The translations under genes were made by a program, and so were the position numbers. From DAIOEK01 sp963708715 (GTDB lineage: Bacteria; Chloroflexota; Anaerolineae; Anaerolineales; Anaerolineaceae), in assembly GCA_963708715.1 (NCBI GenBank), contig CAVPSU010000001.1, positions 2,046,001 through 2,110,000 on the forward strand: a DNA stretch of 64,000 nt, read 5' to 3'. A model generated the notes under the pieces. That model saw nothing but the letters and a program-made list of their open reading frames with translations, was not told the DNA's origin and did no database searches. The first letter of the stretch is position 1, and each line of letters starts with the position of its first letter. Positions 1 through 9,592 of the stretch are shown here, piece after piece.

Positions 1-1979
1 GCATTTGAAGGAGTATCCAAAACAAATAACCGTCCTGAATCAATTGCGATGGCTTCGATCTTCCCCCAACCGGTTTCGGGTGGGAGGAGGGTCATGGATG
101 TGGCTGAAGATCCTGAACTGCAATACACAATATTGCCTTTCCCATCCAATGCAGCGATACTGGCTCCAAGGGAATTTCCCTTTGGCATCAACGCGAAATC
201 AATTAAGGGATCAACAACGTAGGAACCATACGCACCCGGAGCACAGGTAAAACTTGAATCCAGGTCAAAACCTCGACCGGTCAATAATGCCCGCATTATT
301 TTTCCATCGGTCTCATCCAACATGTACAGATCGGTGGAAGTTGCCTTCATTCGAGATATTTTCACACCACCTGGTAGCCCATCCTGGATCGCAAGGCTGA
401 ACTCCAATCGTCCGACCCCTTCTACATCATCCAGAACATCCTGTGCCTGTTTTCGCAATGTGGTGGATTTAGAATTCTTTCCATATTTTTCCGCCTGATC
501 CAATAATGTGAGGGCATTTTCCCAGGCTTTGCGAATTTCCCGTGGTTCTTTCAAGCCGTTTGCCTGGGCAGCGGCAGCTTCAGCCTGGGCGTAGTAGGTT
601 GTAAACTGACTGGAACGACCCTTGTTAAAGTAGATGGAAGATCCGGTGGCGGCGACCAACAATGGAATGATGACCGCAATTAAGATCATCACACTGTTTG
701 AGAGTTGCGGGAATTTAAATCCGCCTTCTGGTGTAATGTAATCGACTGCTCCACCCATCGCGTCACCCATCGCAGATGCTGTCTTTTGGATGGTTTTTCC
801 GGTCATCGAAGCCGCTGAGGAAGCGCCTTTTTCGAATTTTACGAAGGAATTTTTAAGTGGTTCCGTGTTGATATGAACATTGGGCATCCGGATCTTACTT
901 GGTGTCGATACTTCAAATTCATCACCAAGGTGATCTTTTTTCTTGAACCTTTGGAAAAAGCGGGTAAATGAAGCGGAAGTCTTTTGACCGGTAAGTTTAA
1001 TTTCCGACGCAATTCCCTTCAGACCATCCACAAATCCGGGTTCAGCATCCTCATCCAGTTCAGATGACGAGATTGGAACATGCTGTTGGATCTGCTTCAT
1101 TTGACCGGCGACCGGACTCACACCATCCATTACTGAAGGTTTTGGCTGTGTCGGATAAGTTGGTTGTATATTGGAGGGCACTGCCATCGTCGGAATGGAA
1201 CGACCTTCATGGGTAGTCTGGTTTGGCAGAGCGGGTGATGAAGTGGAGGAAGCCGGATTGGCAAAGAAAGCCGATTTGCTGGAAAGCGGTGCTTCAAGTA
1301 TTGACTTGCCTGACCCTTCGACAGCCTGTACCAGTAGCGCACGAATATTAGGTGAGACCTGATTAAGAAGTCTGCGTCGGAGGTAATCCAAGGCAATGGA
1401 GGGGCTGCCAGCCAGGTTAGAAGGAGTCCAGGTAGCCAGAGGCTCAGGGCTGAACAGGATATATTCATCGGGCTTAATCTCTGCCAGGAAGAAGCGGACA
1501 CTTAACGTTCGGCTTAACCCCAACCCCCTGCCAGAGGATTCTGGATCAAAGAAATGCTGGGTTTGTTCTTTGTTGAGCACAAAGCTATGCGTATAGCCAG
1601 AGTGAGCAATATATACTCGGTCTTCCCGGATCACAGCCAGATTTACCATACAACTCTGTTGCTGGCTTCCAGCGCTTTCTTTCAGGTTGTAGTCCAGTAA
1701 TGCATCGTTGATTGATTCCATGCATCGTTTCAAGCCGGCAGTTACGGTTCCTGACGTGCGGTAATACTCCTGACCTGCTTTATCGAGAATGGTTGTCAGG
1801 CGATCCGAACTGATAACCATTTCTCCCTGCGATGCAGCCAACAAAATGATCTGATCACCCAGTCTTGAACGCATGGCGTTTTTAGGCGAAACCATAAAGT
1901 GCAAACCAGGCAAGTACGCCTGTTCGATACTATCTTTAATATGAAGTGGAAAAAGGTGTATATCTAGCACAGCGGACAT
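1..1979 (-). CDS. PP2C-like membrane protein with C-terminal propeller-like region, partial
   Basis: An open frame of about 659 codons starts at ATG 1979 and runs off the left edge, so the C-terminus is missing. The first ~220 residues resemble a PPM/PP2C phosphatase fold: the stretch around VYIAHSGYTHSF sits where active enzymes have their G-D-S region, but I do not see the usual metal-binding aspartates, so it may be a pseudophosphatase. A linker rich in Pro, Ser and Thr follows, then one membrane segment at about residues 424-446. The outer part has an Ala-rich helical stretch followed by short repeated beta-type motifs with W-G-K-I-E-A-I-A-I-D and V-L-D-T, as in NHL or other propellers. 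It may link cytoplasmic phosphoprotein signalling to an extracytoplasmic sensor; this role is inferred. Confidence 0.6.
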   Translation of the reverse strand, partial: MSAVLDIHLFPLHIKDSIEQAYLPGLHFMVSPKNAMRSRLGDQIILLAASQGEMVISSDRLTTILDKAGQEYYRTSGTVTAGLKRCMESINDALLDYNLKESAGSQQQSCMVNLAVIREDRVYIAHSGYTHSFVLNKEQTQHFFDPESSGRGLGLSRTLSVRFFLAEIKPDEYILFSPEPLATWTPSNLAGSPSIALDYLRRRLLNQVSPNIRALLVQAVEGSGKSILEAPLSSKSAFFANPASSTSSPALPNQTTHEGRSIPTMAVPSNIQPTYPTQPKPSVMDGVSPVAGQMKQIQQHVPISSSELDEDAEPGFVDGLKGIASEIKLTGQKTSASFTRFFQRFKKKDHLGDEFEVSTPSKIRMPNVHINTEPLKNSFVKFEKGASSAASMTGKTIQKTASAMGDAMGGAVDYITPEGGFKFPQLSNSVMILIAVIIPLLVAATGSSIYFNKGRSSQFTTYYAQAEAAAAQANGLKEPREIRKAWENALTLLDQAEKYGKNSKSTTLRKQAQDVLDDVEGVGRLEFSLAIQDGLPGGVKISRMKATSTDLYMLDETDGKIMRALLTGRGFDLDSSFTCAPGAYGSYVVDPLIDFALMPKGNSLGASIAALDGKGNIVYCSSGSSATSMTLLPPETGWGKIEAIAIDSGRLFVLDTPSN

Positions 1980-2131
1980 AATCCAATAAATAAGATGTGA
2001 ATAATTGTCAGACAGAATCTGCAGTCATGTATGGTGCAAGTTGTTTACCAGCACAAAACTCTGTCAATAAGGTATTGTACTCGCCATTTCTCAATTAATA
2101 AGATGGATAAACTGAATGGTACAATTATCCG

Positions 2132-3163
2132 ATGCTCACATATAACGTGATCTCTGATGTCCCGTCATGGGATGCAATGAAATCCCCCTGGAATGCCCTC
2201 CTCGATCAGAGTATGACTCATGTTCCATTCTTGAGGCATGAGTTTTTGAGAGAATGGTGGGACACCTGTGGTGGAGGAGAGTGGGAAAAGGGAGACCTTC
2301 TTATTATTACTGGTCATGACGGGGACCGGCTGGTTGGTATCGCCCCCTTGTTTCGACATATCGGAAAAACAGGGAGAAAGAGATTGATGTTTATCGGCAG
2401 CTTCGAAATCGTTGATTATCTCGATTTCATTGTCTTGCCGGATTACGTGGATCTGTTCTTACGTGGGTTATTTGCATTTCTAACCACGAGCACAATTCCT
2501 GAATGGGATGAGCTCGATTTGTATAATCTTCTCGACCAAACACCTTCCATCCCTGTTTTAGGGAAACTGAGCGAACAATTTGGCTGGACTTATCATGATG
2601 AGGTACTCCAAAAATCTCCTCACATTATTCTCCCCGGGGACTGGGAGAAATATCTGGCCGGGATCGATAAGAAACAACGCCATGAGATCCGTCGGAAGAT
2701 GCGCCGAGCTGCCGAAAGTGCCATTCCCGTCACCTGGTACGTGCTGACAGACCCGACCAAATTGGAAGAAGACACACAGTCTTTTCTGGATATGATGGCT
2801 GAAGACGAAGAGAAAGCGCTTTTCCTGACACCACGCATGCGTGAGCAAATGACAAATACTATCCGGTGCGCATTTGAAACCGGTTGCCTGAATCTGGCAT
2901 TTCTTGAGGTTGGCGGTGTCAAGGCAGCAGCGTATATGAGTTTCGACTATTTGAATCGGTTATGGGTGTACAACTCCGGAATACATAAATCATTACTGGA
3001 ATACTCACCTGGATGGGTATTATTGGGATACCTCCTGCGATGGGCAAATGAACAGGGTTATACTGAGTTTGATTTTATGCGGGGTGATGAAGAATACAAA
3101 TATCGATTTGGTGCTGTGGATCGATTCGTATGCCGGGTCGTGATCGAACGCAAGCCTTCTTGA
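2132..3163 (+). CDS. GNAT/FemAB-like acyltransferase (CelD/BioF2-like)
   Basis: A 343-residue soluble protein with the layout of the Acetyltransf_6 (CelD/BioF2-like) family: an N-terminal region with FLRHEFLREWWDT, a middle KKQRHEIRRKMRRA segment and a C-terminal GNAT-type core with AAYMSFDYLNRLWVYNSG and FDFMRGDEEYKYRFG. The last motif (F-D-F-x-R-G-D-E-x-Y-K) is typical of this family. Members transfer acyl or amino-acyl groups, often onto sugars or envelope precursors; the substrate here cannot be told. It is transcribed away from the upstream minus-strand gene across a 150-bp gap and converges on the malic enzyme gene with 13 bp between them. Confidence 0.75.
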   Translation: MLTYNVISDVPSWDAMKSPWNALLDQSMTHVPFLRHEFLREWWDTCGGGEWEKGDLLIITGHDGDRLVGIAPLFRHIGKTGRKRLMFIGSFEIVDYLDFIVLPDYVDLFLRGLFAFLTTSTIPEWDELDLYNLLDQTPSIPVLGKLSEQFGWTYHDEVLQKSPHIILPGDWEKYLAGIDKKQRHEIRRKMRRAAESAIPVTWYVLTDPTKLEEDTQSFLDMMAEDEEKALFLTPRMREQMTNTIRCAFETGCLNLAFLEVGGVKAAAYMSFDYLNRLWVYNSGIHKSLLEYSPGWVLLGYLLRWANEQGYTEFDFMRGDEEYKYRFGAVDRFVCRVVIERKPS

Positions 3164-3176
3164 TGATCCATTAAGG

Positions 3177-4445
3177 TCATTTTCTCAAAATTCTGTTTTC
3201 CAAATCCACCCGATACTGATTCAGATCGATATTCTTCCGCGCGGATCCAGATTCAATTGCAGCCCTGGCAACCGCGGGTGCTTCCCATAGACACACACGG
3301 CTATCGAGGGGCTTGGGCACTATATAGTCTTTGCTAAACTCCAGATGAGATACTCCATACGCTTTCAAGACTTCAACCGGAACAGGTTCACGAGTCAGGG
3401 TAGCCAAAGCGTTGGAAGCGGCAATTTTCATTTCATCATTTATGGAGCGTGCGTACACATCGAGGGCACCCCTGAAAATGAAGGGAAACCCGAGGACATT
3501 ATTGATCTGATTGGGGAAATCTGAACGTCCGGTGGCAACAATGGCATCCGGTCTGGTCGCCTTTGCCAGATCATATGTAATTTCCGGATCCGGGTTTGCC
3601 ATAGCAAAAATAATTGGGGATTGATTCATTCTCTTGATCAGCTCAGGGGAAACTATGTTTGCCGCTGAGACACCAATAAACACATCCGCGCCATCAAGTA
3701 GATCTTTCAGCTGAGCAGGCTTCTCACCCTGTGCAAACGCTGCTTTTTCCGGGAACATTTCTTCTTGCCTTCCGCGATAAACCAGCCCTCTCACATCACT
3801 CATCCAGATATGTTCCCGCGGAATACCCATCCGAACCAGGTGTCTGGCGCAGGAGACCCCGGCGGCACCTGCACCAGAGAAAACCACTTTTACCTGATCC
3901 ATTTTTTTGTTCACCAATTCAAGGGCATTTGTTAATGCTGCTCCCAAAATGATGGCTGTTCCATGCTGATCATCGTGAAAAACAGGAATATCCAGCAAAT
4001 CGATCAAACGTGTTTCAATGGCAAAACACTCAGGCGATTTGATATCTTCGAGATTGATTCCTCCGAAGGTTGGAGCAATTGCTTTCACCACCTGGACGAT
4101 CTCATCAATATTATGCGAATCAATTTCAATATCAAATACGTCAATATCTGCAAACTGTTTAAATAAGACTGCTTTCCCTTCCATGACGGGTTTGGATGCG
4201 AGAGGACCCCGGTCCCCCAGACCGAGAATGGCTGTGCCATTGCTGATCACTGCGACAAGGTTAGCCCGGTCGGTATATTCATACACAAGAAGCGGATCTT
4301 TCTCGATCTCAAGGACGGGTACGGCAACTCCCGGAGTATAAGCCATCGAGAGATCCCGCTGGGAAAGGAGAGGTTTGGTTGGTTGTACAGAGATTTTTCC
4401 GCCTTTGTGATATTCAAGGATATCTTGCGGTGTAATTTTCTGCAT
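3177..4445 (-). CDS. NAD(P)-dependent malic enzyme
   Basis: A 422-residue cytoplasmic enzyme that oxidatively decarboxylates malate to pyruvate with reduction of NAD(P). The sequence shows YTPGVAVPVLEIEKDP near the N-terminus, the catalytic-lysine region SKPVMEGKAVLFK, the metal-binding stretch VFHDDQHGTAIILGAA and the Rossmann motif FSGAGAAGVSCARH. The length fits the short bacterial malic enzyme without the phosphotransacetylase tail of MaeB. The stop of the upstream ydjC-like gene lies 14 bp before this start, so the two probably share a transcript. The coenzyme preference cannot be decided from sequence reading. Confidence 0.92.
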   Translation of the reverse strand: MQKITPQDILEYHKGGKISVQPTKPLLSQRDLSMAYTPGVAVPVLEIEKDPLLVYEYTDRANLVAVISNGTAILGLGDRGPLASKPVMEGKAVLFKQFADIDVFDIEIDSHNIDEIVQVVKAIAPTFGGINLEDIKSPECFAIETRLIDLLDIPVFHDDQHGTAIILGAALTNALELVNKKMDQVKVVFSGAGAAGVSCARHLVRMGIPREHIWMSDVRGLVYRGRQEEMFPEKAAFAQGEKPAQLKDLLDGADVFIGVSAANIVSPELIKRMNQSPIIFAMANPDPEITYDLAKATRPDAIVATGRSDFPNQINNVLGFPFIFRGALDVYARSINDEMKIAASNALATLTREPVPVEVLKAYGVSHLEFSKDYIVPKPLDSRVCLWEAPAVARAAIESGSARKNIDLNQYRVDLENRILRK

Positions 4446-4459
4446 AAGAAATATCTCCG

Positions 4460-5302
4460 TTATACCTGTTGGAAATTTATGATCTCAATTTGTTCGCTAC
4501 CTAACACTTGTTTAAATGTATGATTCTTTAGCGCAACTCGTTCATCCTCACGTTGAGACACATAACTGCTTTGCCGTTCGAGGTGGGCATCCACATAACC
4601 GGGATGGCACATCAACTCTGTGACACCCAGGGGAAGATGATGAAATACTTTTTTGAGAAGCTCCTGGTTATGATACAAATTTGGAAGAAAATTCTCAACA
4701 AAATAATCGGGGAAGCGTATCCCGGAACCTTGGATCAACCGATAATTCTGTTCGACCATCTCTTGCGTAATATGACTACCAATTCCACTAAAATTTCCCA
4801 ACTCAGCCACTTCAGGTATCAGATCCCAGGTGATGGGTAAGCGAACTGGGACTTTTAATTCAGTGGCTAACTGTAAGAAAAGTGGAAAGTATCTTGGCAA
4901 TAAATGGATATGATGGTGACTGTCCAGATGATCTGGTTTACCAAATTTAACCACGAAACCGATAATTTGAGCCCGCCATTCCTTTTCCACCTGAATGGAA
5001 TTGATCTTATTTAAACTGAGAAAGAATTGGTCGGAATCGATAAATTCACCCTGTTCATTTACCAGCGAATCCACGTCTTCGGGAGGCAGGATCGGTTTCC
5101 CACATGTGAGGTTGAGGTGAACACCCAGTCCGATATTTTTTACCATGGAATGAGTGAATTTCTGTCCCTGGTGCATCACCTGGTTAACCATAACACTGGC
5201 GCTGGATATAATTCCCTGTTTGGAAAGCTCCAGAATAGCCTGATTCACCCCATCTGTAAGACCGAAATCATCTGCATTGATGATCAATTGTCGATTATTC
5301 AA
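4460..5302 (-). CDS. YdjC/ChbG-family carbohydrate deacetylase
   Basis: A 280-residue protein beginning QLIINADDFGLTDGVN, the metal- and substrate-binding signature of the YdjC/ChbG family, with the second metal motif DHLDSHHHIHLLP near residue 125. Family members remove N-acetyl groups from chitooligosaccharides or related sugars in the cytoplasm. No sugar transporter or glycosidase is nearby to suggest the substrate. It lies 14 bp upstream of the malic enzyme gene on the same strand and is divergent from the membrane-protein gene at 5395. Confidence 0.85.
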   Translation of the reverse strand: MNNRQLIINADDFGLTDGVNQAILELSKQGIISSASVMVNQVMHQGQKFTHSMVKNIGLGVHLNLTCGKPILPPEDVDSLVNEQGEFIDSDQFFLSLNKINSIQVEKEWRAQIIGFVVKFGKPDHLDSHHHIHLLPRYFPLFLQLATELKVPVRLPITWDLIPEVAELGNFSGIGSHITQEMVEQNYRLIQGSGIRFPDYFVENFLPNLYHNQELLKKVFHHLPLGVTELMCHPGYVDAHLERQSSYVSQREDERVALKNHTFKQVLGSEQIEIINFQQV

Positions 5303-5394
5303 ATCTCGGTATTCCCTTCGGTGTTATTCTTTTTGTATTCTGCACCATAATTATACAGGTACATCACCTCACAGCATTGCAGGAACAGACACCA

Positions 5395-6141
5395 ATGGAA
5401 CAATTCTTTATCCGAGATTACACCGGGGGTGCGTTCGTCGTTTTTGGATCGTGGCACCTGGGTTTTATTCTTTTCTTTCTCCTGTTCAATCTATCATTCA
5501 TAGCATTAAGAAAGATCCAAACACCGAATTTTCGAAAATGGTTTCGATATGGTTTGGCAATCACATCCATTGTGGTCGAGATCGCCTGGCACGTTTGGAG
5601 TTTTTTAGTTGGCAAATGGAATGTGGTCGAGTATCTGCCATTGCACCTCTGCTCTGCTTTTGTCATCTTGAATTCGATCATGCTTTTCACCCGAAGCTAT
5701 CGGATCTATGAGTACAGTTATTTTCTCGGGATTGCAGGCGCTTTGCAGGCTTTTCTAACACCGGATGCCGGGATATATGGATTATCCCATTTCCGTGCTA
5801 TACAAACCCTGGTAGCCCATGGATTGATCATCTCAGAAGCCGTTTTTATGACAGTCGTGGAAGGGTTTCGTCCGACCTGGGATTCTATCCGCAGGGTATT
5901 TATTGGAGCGAATATATATATGGTGATCGTCGGGGTGATAAACTGGCTGCTCGGCAGCAATTATATTTTCATCGCCCATAAACCGGTGACTGCATCATTG
6001 ATGGATGTCCTCGGTCCCTGGCCATGGTATCTTATTAGTCTTGAAATCGTTGGGTTTATCATGTGCCTGGTATTGTATATCCCTTTTGCACTGAAAGATA
6101 AGATTCCAAAACCAATCCCGGCAGTGTTACCCGAGGGTTAG
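5395..6141 (+). CDS. TIGR02206 (YwaF-like) integral membrane protein
   Basis: A membrane protein of about 248 residues with six or seven hydrophobic segments. It matches the YwaF/TIGR02206 pattern: FGSWHLGFILFF near the start, VVEYLPLHLCSAFVILN in the middle and a C-terminal GPWPWYLISLEIVGF. A TTG at 5377 is an alternative start, but ATG 5395 gives the conserved beginning MEQFFIRDYTGG. The function of the family is unknown. Its stop codon directly abuts the ATG of the next gene, so the two are translationally coupled. Confidence 0.8.
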   Translation: MEQFFIRDYTGGAFVVFGSWHLGFILFFLLFNLSFIALRKIQTPNFRKWFRYGLAITSIVVEIAWHVWSFLVGKWNVVEYLPLHLCSAFVILNSIMLFTRSYRIYEYSYFLGIAGALQAFLTPDAGIYGLSHFRAIQTLVAHGLIISEAVFMTVVEGFRPTWDSIRRVFIGANIYMVIVGVINWLLGSNYIFIAHKPVTASLMDVLGPWPWYLISLEIVGFIMCLVLYIPFALKDKIPKPIPAVLPEG

Positions 6142-6837
6142 ATGGGTGAATCACTTCCTCCATATCAACTTCGGGTCAATAAAAGAGCCCGTTCCATACG
6201 TCTCAGCGTCACTCGCGAAAAAGGATTGGTCGTTACGATACCATTTGGTTTTGATCCGGCATCGCTGCCTGGCATACTCACCCAAAAGGCTGATTGGATT
6301 CAGAAAGCCTTTACCCGACTATCCGAAACGGATGCGGTTAAACCTCCCAAATTCCCAACCCAACTCGATCTATTGGCGATTAATGAGCGTTGGCTGATCG
6401 TATATAAACCAACACCCCAAAAAGGCGTCTCAATTGAAAGCCAATCCCGGCACGTATTGGTGCTAACTGGTAAAACCGGATCTAGCTTGCTAGTGAAGCG
6501 ATTAATTCATGCCTGGATGCGGGAGCGTGCAGCGATTATCCTGCCTACCTGGCTGGCAAGAATTAGTAACCAGATCGGATTGTCATATCAGGGATTGACC
6601 ATTCGAAATCAACGTACCCGGTGGGGAAGCTGTACCGTCCAAAAAACCATCAGCTTGAATCAAAAATTACTTTTCTTACCACCTGCTTTAGTAGACTACA
6701 TCCTGATTCATGAACTTTGCCATACGGTGCAAATGTCACATGCCAGAAATTTCTGGCAACTGGTAGCCCGCTATGTTCCTGATTATGCTGAAAAACGTAA
6801 AGCATTAAGAGGATACGAAAAGAAAATCCCCTGGTAA
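6142..6837 (+). CDS. YgjP-like (DUF45) metal-dependent hydrolase
   Basis: A 231-residue protein of the YgjP/DUF45 family, related to SprT and WLM zinc proteases. The zinc motif HELCH lies in YILIHELCHTVQMSHARNFW near residue 190, and the family hallmark RTRWGSC precedes it. The N-terminal half, starting near RVNKRARSIRLSVTREKG, is the usual beta-rich domain. Its start follows the previous stop with no gap. The cellular substrate is not established for the family. Confidence 0.85.
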   Translation: MGESLPPYQLRVNKRARSIRLSVTREKGLVVTIPFGFDPASLPGILTQKADWIQKAFTRLSETDAVKPPKFPTQLDLLAINERWLIVYKPTPQKGVSIESQSRHVLVLTGKTGSSLLVKRLIHAWMRERAAIILPTWLARISNQIGLSYQGLTIRNQRTRWGSCTVQKTISLNQKLLFLPPALVDYILIHELCHTVQMSHARNFWQLVARYVPDYAEKRKALRGYEKKIPW

Positions 6838-7347
6838 AAGTAATTTTCATTGGAATCAACCGAAATGTGCTTTAGCAAAATATTTAAAATACCATTTGTC
6901 TGTTGATGAATAATCCAATTATAAAAACTCTCTGGTTGGTACCAAAATTGCATTTTAAGGGATGACCAGAACCAACTGTTTTCAAGTATAATATATCTGG
7001 TTAGTACGTATTTTTCTGCCTGGGTTAATTCCAGGTGATGGCTTGAGAATTCTTTGGATAGACGGACCTAAACCGGACAGCTGGTTTAGACATGATAAAT
7101 TTGCCGGTTTTGGAGTGTGAATGCTCACTATTCGTATTTTCTACCAGGGCAGAAAGACATTGAACCCATTATTGTGTTTGCCCAGTGGAAAATGTATGGA
7201 TTGGGACTGTTATCCTATGACAGGATAGATGGCACTCTGTTCAATCAGGTACCAGCTTTTATTTCTACCTGAGTCCGGTAAAACGAATATCCAAAATATC
7301 CTCAAATGGCCACCGCCTGGAAGGCAGCGTGGTCATTTTATTTGGAT
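6838..7347 (+). other. Intergenic region with promoter-like box and RNA-like hairpins
   Basis: No convincing protein gene is present in this 510-bp stretch. A TATAAT box lies at 6987-6992, without a good -35 element 17 bp upstream. Downstream, several complementary segments suggest a folded RNA: CTGCCTGG near 7018 can pair with CCAGGGCAG near 7147 with one bulge; CCTGG/CCAGG near 7020-7040, TATCCT/AGGATA near 7213-7228 and GATTG/CAATC around 7200-7248 form local stems. This could be a non-coding RNA or a long leader of recX. It does not carry the signatures I know for RNase P RNA, tmRNA or SRP RNA. Confidence 0.3.
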
Positions 7348-7980
7348 ATGGCTGGAACGATAACTGCGATCTCGGTTCAAAAGAAGAACCCAAACCGTTT
7401 GACGATTGAATTGGACGGCGAGTTTGGTTTTGGATTGGATCGGTTAGTAGGAGCATGGCTTCGGATAGGCGATATAGTATCCGACCAGCAAATCCAAGAT
7501 TTGATCAAAAAAGATACGCTTGAATCAGCTTACCTGTCCGCGATCCGGTATCTTTCATACCGATTACGGTCAAGAAAAGAGTTAGTCGTTTATCTGATCC
7601 GCAAAGGGTTTTCTCAGGATCAGGCAGACGAAGTAATAGTTCGATTGATGGATGAGAGATTGGTTGACGATGTCCGGTTCGCAGAATCATGGACCGAATC
7701 ACGCCAGGTCTTTCGACCACGCAGTAGGAAATTGATGACATTGGAAATGCGACAGAAAGGGATTGAGCAGGAGATCATCACTGATGTACTGGAAAGCGTT
7801 GCAAGTGATGAGCAACTGGCAATGGATGCAGGTAAAAAGGCTTTGCGCAGGTGGCAAGGCTTGGATCAAGAACGATTTCGAAACAAGTGTGCAGCATTCT
7901 TAACCAGGAGAGGATTTTCATACGGAACGATTTCCAAACTCCTGCCAGATTTATGGTTAGCGTTGCAACAAATGAATTGA
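7348..7980 (+). CDS. recX: RecX-family regulatory protein
   Basis: A protein of 210 residues if translation starts at ATG 7348, where the conserved MAGTITAI begins; an in-frame start at 7306 would only add an unconserved stretch. It has RecX three-helix repeats: SAIRYLSYRLRSRKELVVYL, then DEVIVRLMDERLVDDVRFAES, followed by SRKLMTLEMRQKGI. RecX proteins bind RecA filaments and limit recombinase activity. recA itself is not in the window. The gene ends 28 bp before the RNase Y start and probably shares its transcript. Confidence 0.85.
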   Translation: MAGTITAISVQKKNPNRLTIELDGEFGFGLDRLVGAWLRIGDIVSDQQIQDLIKKDTLESAYLSAIRYLSYRLRSRKELVVYLIRKGFSQDQADEVIVRLMDERLVDDVRFAESWTESRQVFRPRSRKLMTLEMRQKGIEQEIITDVLESVASDEQLAMDAGKKALRRWQGLDQERFRNKCAAFLTRRGFSYGTISKLLPDLWLALQQMN

Positions 7981-8008
7981 ATTTATTCGGATTAATGAGA
8001 AGGTGACT

Positions 8009-9547
8009 ATGGAACCAGTATCGATTGGAATAGTAATAGGAGCAGCAATTGTTGCTCTCTTGATTGGAGGTGTCTCAGGTTTCTTCTACAATAAACGACA
8101 GGTGGAAGCCAAACAGAAGGACACCCAACAAAAAGCAGAGATCATCCTGCAAAAAGCGAAAGAAAACGCGAAAAGTGTAGAACTTCAGGCAAAAGATGAT
8201 GCCCTCAAGATATTAAAAAATGCCGAAGAAGAAGTAAGCCGTCGCAGGAACGATCTTAATCGGGAAGAGGACCGCATGCAAAAACGTAGGTCCGAATTGG
8301 ATAACCGGGTGGAGCGTTTGGAACAACGGGAACAGGTTATCAATAAACGTCAGGGCGTTATCGACAAACGGGCTACAGACGTAGAAAAAATGTACACCCA
8401 ACAGGTCGAGGAGCTTCAGAAGATCGGACAGATGACAACGGAAGAAGCCCGTCAGGTATTATTGACCGAGGTGGAAAAAGAAGCTCGCGGAGATATGGCT
8501 CGCATCATTCGCCAGATTGAAACTGAAGCGAAAGAAGATGGCGAGCGTCGGGCACGGGAATTGATCGCTGATGCCATTCAACGAGTTGCCTCCGATCAAG
8601 TTGCTGAAGTGGTAACCTCAGTGGTCCCACTACCCAACGAAGAGATGAAGGGTCGAATCGTCGGTCGAAACGGGCGTAATATCCGCGCGTTTGAGCAACA
8701 GGCGGGCGTTGATGTGATCGTGGATGACACTCCTGAAGCGGTTACCATTTCATGTTTTGACCCCGTTCGAAGAGAGATCGCTCGGCGGTCTCTGGAAAAA
8801 CTGATCCTGGACGGACGTATCCACCCAGCCTATATTGAAAAAGTATTGGCGGATACAACCAAAGAAGTGGATCGGATCATCGCTGAAGCCGGCGAACAGG
8901 CTGCCTTCGAAGCCGGAGTCCCCGGATTACATCCCGAAGTCACTCGAGTGTTAGGCCGATTGAAATACCGAACATCTTACGGTCAGAATCAACTGGCTCA
9001 TGCGGTGGAGGTCTCAAAGATCGCCTCCATTCTCGCTGCTGAATTAGGCGCTAATATTGAGATCGCCAAAGCCGGCGCCTTATTACACGATCTTGGTAAA
9101 GCACTGGATCATAATGTGGATGGCACTCATGCTCAGATCGGTGCGGAATTCGCCAAACGGTACGGAGTTAATTCGAAGGTGGTCAACGCCATTGCCTCCC
9201 ACCACCATGAAGTGGATCAGGAGACGGTGGAAGCGGTCATAGTCGAAGCGGCGGATGCCATTTCCGGAGCTCGTCCGGGTGCACGACGTGAAGATCTGGA
9301 ACAATACATCAAGCGATTGCGCGCGCTTGAAGACATCGCGAACTCCTATAAAGGTGTGCAGCAAAGCTATGCCATCCAGGCAGGACGAGAAGTACGCATT
9401 ATCGTCCGACCGGAAGATATCGATGATCTGGAAGCCACCCGGCTTGCCAGAGATGTGGCTCGGAAGATCGAAGACACGATGCAGTACCCTGGGCAGATTA
9501 AGGTGACCGTGATCCGCGAAACCCGATCCATCGATTACGCAAAATAA
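8009..9547 (+). CDS. rny: Ribonuclease Y
   Basis: A 512-residue membrane-anchored endoribonuclease that starts bulk mRNA decay. The domains follow the family order: an N-terminal membrane helix at about residues 3-25, a long charged coiled coil to about residue 165, a KH RNA-binding domain with GRIVGRNGRNIRAFE, and an HD catalytic domain with LLHDLGKALDH. ATG 8009 is preferred because AGAAGG sits about six bases upstream; a GTG at 8003 is possible. A strong terminator hairpin follows the stop. Confidence 0.95.
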   Translation: MEPVSIGIVIGAAIVALLIGGVSGFFYNKRQVEAKQKDTQQKAEIILQKAKENAKSVELQAKDDALKILKNAEEEVSRRRNDLNREEDRMQKRRSELDNRVERLEQREQVINKRQGVIDKRATDVEKMYTQQVEELQKIGQMTTEEARQVLLTEVEKEARGDMARIIRQIETEAKEDGERRARELIADAIQRVASDQVAEVVTSVVPLPNEEMKGRIVGRNGRNIRAFEQQAGVDVIVDDTPEAVTISCFDPVRREIARRSLEKLILDGRIHPAYIEKVLADTTKEVDRIIAEAGEQAAFEAGVPGLHPEVTRVLGRLKYRTSYGQNQLAHAVEVSKIASILAAELGANIEIAKAGALLHDLGKALDHNVDGTHAQIGAEFAKRYGVNSKVVNAIASHHHEVDQETVEAVIVEAADAISGARPGARREDLEQYIKRLRALEDIANSYKGVQQSYAIQAGREVRIIVRPEDIDDLEATRLARDVARKIEDTMQYPGQIKVTVIRETRSIDYAK

Positions 9548-9564
9548 CAGAAAATATAAGAAAA

Positions 9565-9589
9565 GAAGGTGGCTTAGCCACCTTCTTTT
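9565..9589 (+). terminator. Rho-independent terminator after rny
   Basis: The perfect inverted repeat GAAGGTGG/CCACCTTC is followed by TTTT on the plus strand and preceded by an A-rich tract. It can therefore serve both rny and the convergent hydrolase gene ending at 9593. Confidence 0.85.
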
Positions 9590-9592
9590 GGA

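Noticed and set aside
7000..7270. RNase P RNA, tmRNA or SRP RNA
   Set aside because: The conserved cores of these RNAs are not found in the sequence.
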